Assembly (NCBI RefSeq): GCF_009498525.1
Contig: NZ_QSNT01000012.1
Span: 1 to 60,434 of the forward strand
Reading direction: 5' to 3'
DNA length: 60,434 bases
Source of the DNA: Rhizobium sp. ICMP 5592
GTDB taxonomy: Bacteria; Pseudomonadota; Alphaproteobacteria; Rhizobiales; Rhizobiaceae
The position numbers and the translations under genes are program-made. This document shows, piece by piece, positions 18,158-25,649 of the stretch (the stretch's first letter is position 1; the number at the start of each line of letters is the position of its first letter). The notes under the pieces are model-generated. The model was not told the origin of the DNA. It searched no databases and saw nothing but the letters and a program-made list of their open reading frames with translations.

Positions 18158-18627
18158 CCGCGCCAGTAGAGCACGCAGACGAGGGTGAAGAGCCGCCGCG
18201 CGGTATCGAAATCCACGGTGATCTTGCCCTGCAGCCGCTCCATCAGCGTCCGCGACCCTTCATTGTGGATGCCGCGGCGGCCCATGTCGATCGCCTCGAT
18301 GCGACTGGGGGTGGAGGAGCGGATCGCCTCGTAATAGCTCTCGCAGATCATGAAGTAATCCTTCACGATCCGACGAAACGGCGTCAGCGACAGGATGTGG
18401 GCGGCAACCACCGTCCCCTCCTCCGTCCGGATGTCGAAAACCAGCTTCTGATCGACCAGCGACAGGTTCAGGAGATAAGGCCCGCCAGCGTGTCCCACAG
18501 GCTCGAAGCTGTTTTCCTCGATCAGGTCGAAAATGGCGACGGCGCGCTCATGCTCGACGTCGGGCGTCGAACGGCCGATCGTGTCGTCCAGGACCACATC
18601 GCTCAGCCGGAAGACGCCTTCTGCCAT
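18154..18627 (-). CDS. UPF0262 family protein
   Basis: A 157-residue protein of the uncharacterised family UPF0262, recognised from VLDDTIGRSTPDVEHERAVAIFDLIEEN and LTPFRRIVKDYFMICESYYEAIR. The family is confined to alphaproteobacteria and nearly always lies between hisD and a low-molecular-weight phosphatase gene, as here. It starts 3 bases after the hisD stop and overlaps the phosphatase, which argues for co-translation. No catalytic motif is evident. Confidence 0.93.
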   Translation of the reverse strand: MAEGVFRLSDVVLDDTIGRSTPDVEHERAVAIFDLIEENSFEPVGHAGGPYLLNLSLVDQKLVFDIRTEEGTVVAAHILSLTPFRRIVKDYFMICESYYEAIRSSTPSRIEAIDMGRRGIHNEGSRTLMERLQGKITVDFDTARRLFTLVCVLYWRG

Positions 18628-18630
18628 GCT

Positions 18631-19929
18631 CTACCTCTCGAGATTGAGACGGATTGCGACCGACCGCGCATGGGCATCGAGCCCTTCCGCCTCGGCAAGC
18701 GCGATCGCCGCCGGGCCAAGCGCGCGCAGCTGCTCCGGGCCAAGCCGCAGGATCGAGGTACGCTTGACGAAATCAAGCACCGACAGACCGGACGAGAAGC
18801 GGGCGGAGCGGGCCGTCGGCAGCACATGATTGGAGCCGCCAACATAATCGCCGATCACTTCCGGCGTATGACGGCCGACGAAGATGGCGCCGGCATTGCG
18901 GATGCCCGACAGCAGCGCATCGGGATGGTCGAGCGCGAGCTCGACATGCTCGGCGGCGATGCGGTTGGCCAGCGGAACGGCCTGCTTGAGATCGGAGACC
19001 AGAATGATGGCGCCGAAATCCCGCCAGCTTGCCGCCGCCGTCTTCGACCGGCTCAGCTGCTTCAGCTGCCGCTCGACGGCGCCTTCGACAGCCCTGCCGA
19101 ACTCGGCGTCGTCGGTGATCAGGATCGACTGCGCGCCTTCGTCATGCTCGGCCTGCGCCAGGAGGTCGGCGGCGAGCCAGTCCGGATCATTGTGCTTGTC
19201 GGCGATAACAAGCACTTCGGAGGGGCCGGCAATCATGTCGATGCCGACAGTGCCGAAGACATGGCGCTTGGCGGCGGCGACATAGGCATTGCCGGGGCCG
19301 GTGATCTTGTAGACCGGGGCGATCGTCTCCGTGCCATAAGCAAGGGCTGCAATCGCCTGCGCCCCGCCGATGCGGTATATCTCCTCGACGCCGGCCATGC
19401 GGGCGGCGGCCAGTACCGCCGGGTTGATCGCACCGCCCATGGTCGGCACCGTAATGACGACACGCTCGACGCCGGCGACCTTGGCCGGCACGGCATTCAT
19501 CAGCACCGAGCTTGGATAGCTCGCCGTGCCGCCGGGCACATAGAGACCGACCGCCTCGATCGCCGTCCAGCGCGAGCCGAGGCCGACGCCGAGATCGTCC
19601 TCGTAAATATCGTCCTTCGGCAATTGCCGGCGATGGTGCGATTCGATGCGGGTGGCCGCGACCTTCAGCGCGCCCAAGACTTCCGCGGGAACGGCGGCAA
19701 CGGCCGCGTCGATCTCCGCCTCGGTGACACGCATCGGCGTGGTCGCAAAATCGATGCCTTCGAATTTCCGGGAGTAATCCGCCAGCGCCGCGTCGCCGCG
19801 CGCCCTGACATCGTCGATGATAGCGCGCACGACGGCATTGACGTCCTCGGACACTTCCCGCTTGGTCGTGAGAAAAGCGGCGAATTGCTCCTCGAACCCT
19901 TCCGACGCCTGATCCAGCCAGATAGCCAC
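18631..19929 (-). CDS. hisD: Histidinol dehydrogenase
   Basis: A 432-residue HisD, normal length, catalysing the last two steps of histidine synthesis (histidinol to histidine, two NAD+). The conserved segments are LYVPGGTASYPSSVLMNAVPAKVAGV, GGAQAIAALAYGTETI, KITGPGNAYVAAAKR, DMIAGPSEVLVIAD, and AEHVELALD with the catalytic Glu-His pair. It stands apart from other his genes, in the conserved rhizobial murA-DUF2948-hisD order. Confidence 0.98.
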   Translation of the reverse strand: MAIWLDQASEGFEEQFAAFLTTKREVSEDVNAVVRAIIDDVRARGDAALADYSRKFEGIDFATTPMRVTEAEIDAAVAAVPAEVLGALKVAATRIESHHRRQLPKDDIYEDDLGVGLGSRWTAIEAVGLYVPGGTASYPSSVLMNAVPAKVAGVERVVITVPTMGGAINPAVLAAARMAGVEEIYRIGGAQAIAALAYGTETIAPVYKITGPGNAYVAAAKRHVFGTVGIDMIAGPSEVLVIADKHNDPDWLAADLLAQAEHDEGAQSILITDDAEFGRAVEGAVERQLKQLSRSKTAAASWRDFGAIILVSDLKQAVPLANRIAAEHVELALDHPDALLSGIRNAGAIFVGRHTPEVIGDYVGGSNHVLPTARSARFSSGLSVLDFVKRTSILRLGPEQLRALGPAAIALAEAEGLDAHARSVAIRLNLER

Positions 19930-19988
19930 GCTGATAATCCTTTTACATCGAGGCCGCCACCAGCGGCCGAAACTCGTTTTCCGTCCGG

Positions 19989-20432
19989 CTACTCAGCGTC
20001 GTCCGGATGACTGGGCTTATTAGCCGTTTCCCACGCGCCGCCAATATCCGCAAGCTGAACTTCGATACATTCAACATCGAGAGCGATGGTCGCCTTGCCG
20101 GCCAGCGTCAGCTCGATCGTGCCATCCGGCCCGTCACCCTTCTGGTCGAAGCGGATGGCGAGGAGCGATAGCACCTCGTCGCGCCGGCGCCGGTCGACGC
20201 CGCTGGAACGCACCGCCAGCACCCGCTTGAACACCAGCGCCGCGCGACGTCGCTCGAAGGTCTTGCCCTTCTGATCCAACAGGTCCCAGACGAAACGATT
20301 GGCCGCGAGCGAAAATTGCTTGAGCTTCGGCGCATAAGACATGTCGCCTACCTTGAAGACGCTATCCTGCATCTGCGCGGAAATGACGCCCAGGTCTTCT
20401 GTGTCGAGTGCCATTAGCTTGAGATTGGTCAT
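19989..20432 (-). CDS. DUF2948 family protein
   Basis: A 147-residue alphaproteobacterial protein of DUF2948, recognised by LKLMALDTEDLGVISAQMQD and RFVWDLLDQKGKTFERRRAALVF. Function unknown; no membrane segment or catalytic motif. ATG 20430-20432 is chosen since family members begin MTNLKLMALD; the longer open frame upstream is noncoding. It lies between murA and hisD, as in most rhizobia. Confidence 0.9.
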   Translation of the reverse strand: MTNLKLMALDTEDLGVISAQMQDSVFKVGDMSYAPKLKQFSLAANRFVWDLLDQKGKTFERRRAALVFKRVLAVRSSGVDRRRRDEVLSLLAIRFDQKGDGPDGTIELTLAGKATIALDVECIEVQLADIGGAWETANKPSHPDDAE

Positions 20433-20563
20433 GCGCCTGATATCCCTGATCGCCCACGGAATGCCGATAGCGGCATTTCCTCGTGATGGAAATAGGGTGC
20501 GGCCACGAAAGACGCAACCGGAGAAAACTAGCTTCTCCGGTCCGTTCACGGCAATAGCGGGGA

Positions 20564-21856
20564 TTAGTCGCTGATACGCTCGACGACGGCGCCGCAGCGC
20601 GTCAGCTTGTCTTCCAGCCGTTCGAAGCCGCGATCGAGGTGATAGATGCGCGACACCAGCGTTTCGCCCTCGGCGGCAAGGCCGGCGATGACGAGCGATA
20701 CCGAAGCGCGAAGGTCCGTCGCCATGACCGGCGCCCCCTTCAGCCGCTCGACACCCTCGATCTTGGCCGTCTGGCCGGAGAGCGAGATCTTCGCGCCGAG
20801 GCGGGCGAGTTCCTGCACATGCATGAAGCGGTTTTCGAAGATGGTCTCGGTGATATGCGACGTGCCGGTCGAGCGCGTCATCAGCGCCATGAACTGCGCC
20901 TGCAGATCGGTCGGGAAGCCCGGGAAGGGATCGGTGACGACGTCGACGGGCTGGATGCCGCCGCCATTGCGCTTGATGCGGATGCCGTTATTGGTCGCCG
21001 AGACATCGGCGCCGGCGCGGCGCAGGCTGTCCAGCGCCGTGTCGAGCAGCGCCATGTCGGTGTTCTCAAGGCGGACATCGCCGCCGGCCATGGCAACGGC
21101 CATGGCATAGGTGCCGGTCTCGATGCGATCCGGCAGGACGCGATGACGCGCGCCGGAGAGCGAGGTGACGCCTTCGATGGTGATCGTGCTGGTGCCGGCG
21201 CCGGAAATCTTGGCGCCCATGGCGATCAGGCAGTTGGCGAGATCGACGACCTCGGGCTCGCGCGCCGCATTGCCGATGACCGTCGTGCCGCGGGCAAGGG
21301 TCGCCGCCATCATCATCACATGCGTCGCACCGACCGAAACCTTCGGGAAGTCATAGCGCGCGCCAATCAGACCACCCTTGGGCGCGGTGGCGTTGATATA
21401 GCCGCCGTCGATTTCCATGTTGGCGCCGAGCGCCGTCAGGCCCTCAATGAATAGATCGACCGGACGCGTGCCGATGGCGCAGCCGCCGGGCAGCGACACG
21501 CGCGCCTGGCCTTCGCGGGCAAGCAGCGGCCCGATGACCCAGAAGCTTGCGCGCATCTTGGCGACCAGCTCGTAAGGCGCGGTGGTGTCGACGATGGTGC
21601 GGCAGGTGAAATGGATGGTGCGGGAATAGGCGTCTTCCTGGCGCTCGCGCCGGCCGTTGACGGCGACGTCGACGCCGTGATTGCCGAGAATGCGCTGCAG
21701 CAGCTCGACATCGGCCAGATGCGGCACGTTTTCGAGCGTCAGCGTATCGCTTGTCAGCAGCGAAGCAATCATCAAAGGCAGAGCCGCATTCTTGGCGCCG
21801 GAGATCGGAATGATACCGTTAAGCTCGTTGCCGCCGACAATCCTGATACGATCCAT
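20564..21856 (-). CDS. murA: UDP-N-acetylglucosamine 1-carboxyvinyltransferase MurA
   Basis: A 430-residue MurA, which transfers enolpyruvate from PEP to UDP-GlcNAc in the first committed step of peptidoglycan synthesis. The catalytic loop SLPGGCAIGTRPVDL has Cys126, the residue attacked by fosfomycin, so the enzyme should be sensitive to it. The phosphate-binding SGAKNAA (Lys22) is at the N-terminus and PFPGFPTDLQAQFMAL is the typical C-terminal domain segment. It is the first gene of the minus-strand housekeeping block; a promoter is expected in 21857-21983. Confidence 0.98.
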   Translation of the reverse strand: MDRIRIVGGNELNGIIPISGAKNAALPLMIASLLTSDTLTLENVPHLADVELLQRILGNHGVDVAVNGRRERQEDAYSRTIHFTCRTIVDTTAPYELVAKMRASFWVIGPLLAREGQARVSLPGGCAIGTRPVDLFIEGLTALGANMEIDGGYINATAPKGGLIGARYDFPKVSVGATHVMMMAATLARGTTVIGNAAREPEVVDLANCLIAMGAKISGAGTSTITIEGVTSLSGARHRVLPDRIETGTYAMAVAMAGGDVRLENTDMALLDTALDSLRRAGADVSATNNGIRIKRNGGGIQPVDVVTDPFPGFPTDLQAQFMALMTRSTGTSHITETIFENRFMHVQELARLGAKISLSGQTAKIEGVERLKGAPVMATDLRASVSLVIAGLAAEGETLVSRIYHLDRGFERLEDKLTRCGAVVERISD

Positions 21857-21983
21857 ATATGACTACGGGCCGAGCCCGCCTTTCCTGAAGTTCCATGCCA
21901 CCTGGGAAAAGGCGCTCTTTAGACGAAATAGATTAAAGCTTCAATTCGTTTGATGGCTGTTTGATGATGGGCGACATGAATCA

Positions 21984-22253
21984 TTACGATTCGTCCATTT
22001 TTGCGGCGGCGGATTTCTCCGGCGCGATATTTGCAGCCGGCAGCCCATCGGTCTCGTCCGCTTGGCCCGCGCGGCGTGCCCTCACCTGCTGCTTGCGCCG
22101 GCCAAGGTTTTCGCGCAGCTTCTGCGCCGCTCGCTCCCGCCGCCGATCCGCCTCGGTGATCGGCGCCGCAACCACGCCCTCTTCCGCCTCGCCGACCGTC
22201 AAACCGCCTTGCGAGATCGGCTTCTCATCCATTTTCGTCTTATCCGCACCCAT
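21984..22253 (-). CDS. Small charged protein of unknown function
   Basis: An 89-residue, very hydrophilic protein (MGADKTKMDEKPIS...). A central basic segment rich in Arg (about 41-66: ADRRRERAAQKLRENLGRRKQQ) may form a helix; both ends are acidic or Ala-rich. A TTG 33 bases upstream is also open. The length and codon use look real, but the ribosome site is weak. It precedes murA by 127 bases on the same strand. Function not recognised. Confidence 0.6.
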   Translation of the reverse strand: MGADKTKMDEKPISQGGLTVGEAEEGVVAAPITEADRRRERAAQKLRENLGRRKQQVRARRAGQADETDGLPAANIAPEKSAAAKMDES

Positions 22254-22408
22254 GCGCTTCCCATAGCCGAAATCCCCCGACTTCAAAAGGCCGACGCATT
22301 TTTTCCCGCGATCTTTTCACCGAAGTTGAATTTTGCGGCTTGCACTCGGCCCCGACCTATGGCAATAGCCGCCTCGCCCAATACGGCGCGCCAGACGCGC
22401 CACGGTTT

Positions 22409-22483
22409 GCTGCTATAGCTCAGGGGTAGAGCACTCCCTTGGTAAGGGAGAGGCCGAGAGTTCAAATCTCTCTAGCAGCACCA
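22409..22483 (+). tRNA. tRNA-Thr (GGT)
   Basis: A 75-base gene with encoded CCA. GCTGCTA pairs with TAGCAGC, the D-arm is AGCTCAGGGGTAGAGC, and anticodon stem CTCCC/GGGAG encloses TTGGTAA with GGT as anticodon. The T-arm contains GTTCAAATC. It is followed 80 bases on by an integrase-like fragment, so its 3' end may have been an attachment site. Confidence 0.97.
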
Positions 22484-22563
22484 GCTTTCCTTTTGGAAAA
22501 GTGCCTTACGCCCCAATATGTTAGTGTCTTCTGTGGCTTCCGTCAGTCGGAGAGCTATAAACC

Positions 22564-22806
22564 GTGTCACGAGTCACAGCACAACGTCGGTGGGTAATGA
22601 CTGGCCCTTGGCCGCATCTGAAGACCGGTATCTTCTATTATCGGAAGGCGACTCTTCCTGATCTTTTTGCTGAGCGTGGACGACTTGGTGAGTTTAGCAT
22701 CAAGGTGGCAGGCGTTCTTGAGGTGCGCGTCTGGTCGCCAGCTATCATAACCATACTCCTGATACTATTGGTCCTAGCTGCTGGTAGGCTCGCATCCCTA
22801 TGGTAG
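22564..22806 (+). pseudogene. Remnant of a phage-type integrase N-terminus beside tRNA-Thr
   Basis: An 80-residue open frame. Residues 12-45 (MTGPWPHLKTGIFYYRKATLPDLFA) resemble the N-terminal domain (DUF6538 type) of tyrosine recombinases such as P4-like integrases, which normally run on for 350-400 residues. Here the similarity stops after about residue 48 and the tail turns hydrophobic (PAIITILLILLVLAAG). No catalytic Arg or Tyr region follows. With a tRNA gene 80 bases upstream this looks like the scar of a lost genomic island. A functional small membrane protein cannot be excluded. Confidence 0.5.
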
Positions 22807-22920
22807 AGCTCAAGCGACCGTAAGGTACAAGACCCATCTGATCTAGATCGGGGTCCATTGTCCTTGCAAAGCTCTACGACACAAAACTATGCAACCCCTT
22901 CTCTTCTCACCCAAAAAAAA

Positions 22921-23268
22921 TCAAACCTTCTCCGTCTTCTTAACCTTCACCTTCGGCTCCACCGGCGCATCCGGCGTCGGCGCCAGAAGCTTCCGCAGGG
23001 TCGCGATCTTGTCCTTCACCAGCGGGCGGAAGCGGGTGGCGCGGTAGGGCATGTCGGCGGCGCCGTAGCCTTCGGGGCCGTCGTCGTTGCCACGGTGGAT
23101 CTCCTCGAGCTTCACGCCGATGAAATTGCCGTCGACATAATGCGAGTATTCGCCGACCCAGCGGATCGTGTAGATCGTGCCCTTGCGGATCAGCTGGTCG
23201 ATACTGACATGCTTGAACTTGTCATCGATACAGACGACCTTCTGGCCCACATGGAAATCGTAGCTCAC
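22921..23268 (-). CDS. Conserved protein of unknown function, SH3-like
   Basis: About 115 residues. The N-terminal part FHVGQKVVCIDDKF and GTIYTIRWVGEY, then GVKLEEI and ATRFRPLV, is a pattern I know from uncharacterised alphaproteobacterial and prophage proteins, probably a small beta barrel. The C-terminus is Lys/Pro-rich (PVEPKVKVKKTEKV). AAGGAG lies 6 bases before GTG 23268-23266, which is a better start than the ATG at 23274, which abuts the ribosome site. No partner genes are evident. Confidence 0.72.
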   Translation of the reverse strand: MSYDFHVGQKVVCIDDKFKHVSIDQLIRKGTIYTIRWVGEYSHYVDGNFIGVKLEEIHRGNDDGPEGYGAADMPYRATRFRPLVKDKIATLRKLLAPTPDAPVEPKVKVKKTEKV

Positions 23269-23513
23269 TCTCATCTCCTTGAAGCGACGGTCCCGCATCG
23301 CCTGTCGTCAAGCGCCCAGCATATTCGCATAGGCACCGGCTCGTAAATGCAAAGAGCAGGACGGCGGTCGATTTATGACCATACCGGGAGACGCGCCGCG
23401 CCGCAGCCGGATTTGACGGCATTGGGTCGGCAGCCAAAACTTTCCGCTTCCCTGTCGGCTTTGCCCCTCTCCATCCGTCCTTGGAGCATTCCAACCGACG
23501 AAAGGAGCATCCC

Positions 23514-23987
23514 ATGTCCAAAATTGCCCCATGCCTGTGGTTCGCAAACGAGGCCGAGGAAGCGGCCAATTTCTATGTGTCGCTGTTTCCCGGCTCACGC
23601 ATCGACCATGTGCAGAAGAATGTCGTCGAAACGCCATCCGGGCCGAAAGGCAGCGTTCTGGTGGTGAGCTTCACGCTCGCCGGCCAGCGCTTCATGGCGC
23701 TGAATGGCGGCACGCGCTTCGAACATACCCACGCGATCTCGCTGGAGGTGGATTGCGACGACCAGACCGAGGTGGACCGGCTCTGGGAGCGACTTGGCGC
23801 CGGCGGCGCCATCGAGCAATGCGGCTGGCTGAAGGACCGCTATGGCGTCTCCTGGCAGATCGTCCCGACAGTGGTCAAGCAGATGCTGGCCGACCCCGAC
23901 CCGGCCAAGGCCGGCCGCGTGCTGCAGGCAATCATGGAGATGATCAAGCTCGATATTGCCGGCCTGCAGGCGGCCTATCGCGGATAG
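23514..23987 (+). CDS. VOC family protein, PhnB/3-dmu-9_3-mt type
   Basis: A 157-residue protein of the vicinal oxygen chelate fold. It begins MSKIAPCLWFANEAEEAANFYVSLFPGSRI, the signature of the PhnB-like group once annotated as 3-demethylubiquinone methyltransferase, and ends with WQIVPTVVKQML. AAAGGAG lies 7 bases before ATG 23514. These proteins often bind no known metal substrate and are over-represented in soil bacteria; function unknown. It faces another VOC gene (24015-24452), with only 27 bases between stops. Confidence 0.88.
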   Translation: MSKIAPCLWFANEAEEAANFYVSLFPGSRIDHVQKNVVETPSGPKGSVLVVSFTLAGQRFMALNGGTRFEHTHAISLEVDCDDQTEVDRLWERLGAGGAIEQCGWLKDRYGVSWQIVPTVVKQMLADPDPAKAGRVLQAIMEMIKLDIAGLQAAYRG

Positions 23988-24014
23988 TTCGCAACGATCA
24001 GGACCGATCCGCCC

Positions 24015-24452
24015 TCAAACCCGCTCTCTGCGCAGCCGCGCGATCGCCTGGAGCTGCAAGGCCTTTTCGCCGAGCTGCATCAGCTCGATGCGGTTGCCTT
24101 CGGGATCGGCGATCCAGGCCTGGTAGTTGTGATCGACGCCGAGCTTCTTGCCCGAGGTCAGCGTAACGCCCTTGCCGGCGAGCTCGGCAATAGCGCCGTC
24201 GATATCGTCGACCTCAAGGCAGAGATGATTGAAGCCGACATTAGCGAATGGCGGTGCGCTGTCGCCGACTGCATCGGGAAACAGCTCGAGATATTGCGTA
24301 TCGGTGATGCGCAGATAGACGATCCAGAGGCGGTCGTCCTGCTCCAGCCGGAACATCTCCTCGAAGCCGAGTTTGTTGACGTAAAAATCGAGCGACTGCT
24401 CGATATCCTTGACGCTGACGGCGACGTGGCCGATCGATTTCACATGCTTCAC
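24015..24452 (-). CDS. VOC family (glyoxalase/dioxygenase fold) protein
   Basis: About 145 residues with two beta-alpha-beta-beta-beta units: VKSIGHVAVSVKDIEQSLDFYVNKLGFEE at the N-terminus and FNHLCLEVDDIDGAIAELAGKGV, then YQAWIADPEGNRIELMQLGE at the C-terminus. His and Glu positions fit a metal-binding lactoylglutathione lyase-like enzyme. AGGAGG is 8 bases before GTG 24452-24450, which I prefer to the TTG at 24458. Substrate unknown. Confidence 0.86.
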   Translation of the reverse strand: MKHVKSIGHVAVSVKDIEQSLDFYVNKLGFEEMFRLEQDDRLWIVYLRITDTQYLELFPDAVGDSAPPFANVGFNHLCLEVDDIDGAIAELAGKGVTLTSGKKLGVDHNYQAWIADPEGNRIELMQLGEKALQLQAIARLRRERV

Positions 24453-24784
24453 GCGCAATACCTCCTCTTATGTCTGTCTCCCTGACGGGAGCCATGGGGA
24501 CAGAAGGTTGCGAGATCGTCAAGGCCGTTCAGCCGCCGCGCACCACCGGCGGGAAGTACACCCGTCCCGAAACGTTCCAGTGCAACCGCCGTTCACCCGC
24601 GTACGGGTCAGATTGACCCACGGCGTCATTTATAGTTTCCCATTTCTTAACCGCGCAGAGGCCTCATCCATCAACGTATCTTGCGCTGCAACATCGGAGG
24701 GCCTACCGTCGTTCCGTAACGTAAGTAGGTGTAATTATTGACATATTTCAATAGAAGGTTGCGCCGCCATGCCGGCGCTTGCGG
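24453..24784. other. Intergenic region, no gene seen
   Basis: About 330 bases between a VOC gene and the phosphatase gene, both reading away from it. A TTGACA (24738-24743) close to the phosphatase gene may be part of its promoter; no convincing -10 was found at the right distance. No open frame with a ribosome site. Confidence 0.4.
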
Positions 24785-25576
24785 ATGTCGATGATGGGAT
24801 TACTGTATCGGATATTCAGCAGCAGAATGGCGAAATCCATGGAACAATCCCGGCGCGCGCGCATCGATCTTTCGCCTCTAAATTACACAGCCATCTATGC
24901 GCTCAGCGACATCCATGGCTGCCATGATGAGCTGATCGAGGCCGAGCGGCGCATCGTCGCGGATGCAGCAAAAATTCCCGGCCGGAAGCTCCTGATGTTC
25001 CTCGGCGACTATGTCGATCGCGGTCCGCGATCGAGCGACGTGCTGCAACATTTGTGCGACCCCCCGCCCGCGGACTTCGACCGCTACAGCCTGCTGGGCA
25101 ATCACGACGACGTCTTCCTGAAATTCCTCGACGATCCGCGCGGCAACAAAGATTGGCTGGAATATGGTTCAGGCCCGACGCTCGCCTCCTATGGCATCGA
25201 CGTGGACTATCTGTTGGGGCAAGAAGGCCGGAGCGTCGAGGAACTCGGCGAGGCCGCCCGGCTGGCCATTCCGCCGGCGCATGTCAAATTGCTGAGCTCG
25301 CTGCCGGTCGCCGTCACCGTCGGCTCCATCATCTTCGTCCATGCCGGCATCCAGCCGAACATAGCGCTGGCGGGACAGATCGATGACGACCTGATCTGGA
25401 TCCGCGAGCCTTTCCTCTCGCAAGGCCCGCAATTGCCGGTGCTGGTGGTGCATGGCCACACACCAAGCCCGCGCCCGACCTTCGGCAACGGCCGCATCGG
25501 CATCGACACCGCCGTTTCCATGGGCGGGAGCCTGACTGTCCTCAAGATTGCCGACGGTCAGCCGACGATCCTCTAG
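24785..25576 (+). CDS. PPP-family serine/threonine protein phosphatase
   Basis: A 263-residue metallophosphatase of the PPP family. The three signature motifs are intact: SDIHGCHDEL (GDxHG), LGDYVDRGPRSSDVL (GDxVDRG) and LLGNHDDVFL (GNHD), with VHAGIQP and VVHGHTPSPRPTF near the C-terminus. It would bind two metal ions and dephosphorylate Ser/Thr proteins or act as an ApaH-like diadenosine hydrolase. The start is uncertain: ATG 24785 is taken, but ATG 24839 (MEQSRRAR) would give a more usual N-terminus. Confidence 0.88.
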   Translation: MSMMGLLYRIFSSRMAKSMEQSRRARIDLSPLNYTAIYALSDIHGCHDELIEAERRIVADAAKIPGRKLLMFLGDYVDRGPRSSDVLQHLCDPPPADFDRYSLLGNHDDVFLKFLDDPRGNKDWLEYGSGPTLASYGIDVDYLLGQEGRSVEELGEAARLAIPPAHVKLLSSLPVAVTVGSIIFVHAGIQPNIALAGQIDDDLIWIREPFLSQGPQLPVLVVHGHTPSPRPTFGNGRIGIDTAVSMGGSLTVLKIADGQPTIL

Positions 25577-25600
25577 GCGAGCATCAAGCAAGAAACAAAA

Positions 25601-25633
25601 AAGGGGTCCCGACATCGGCCGGGACCCCTTTCT
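25601..25633. terminator. Bidirectional rho-independent terminator
   Basis: A perfect 10-bp stem, AAGGGGTCCC (25601-25610) with GGGACCCCTT (25621-25630), flanked by A-rich sequence on the left and T-rich on the right. It separates the phosphatase (plus) from the RND operon (minus), which converge here. Confidence 0.85.
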
Positions 25634-25649
25634 GCTTTAATTTCACCTG

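Noticed and set aside
18265..20010. 581-codon plus-strand frame opposite UPF0262 and hisD
   Set aside because: Antisense shadow of hisD with repeated Asp/Arg/Gly runs and no domain.
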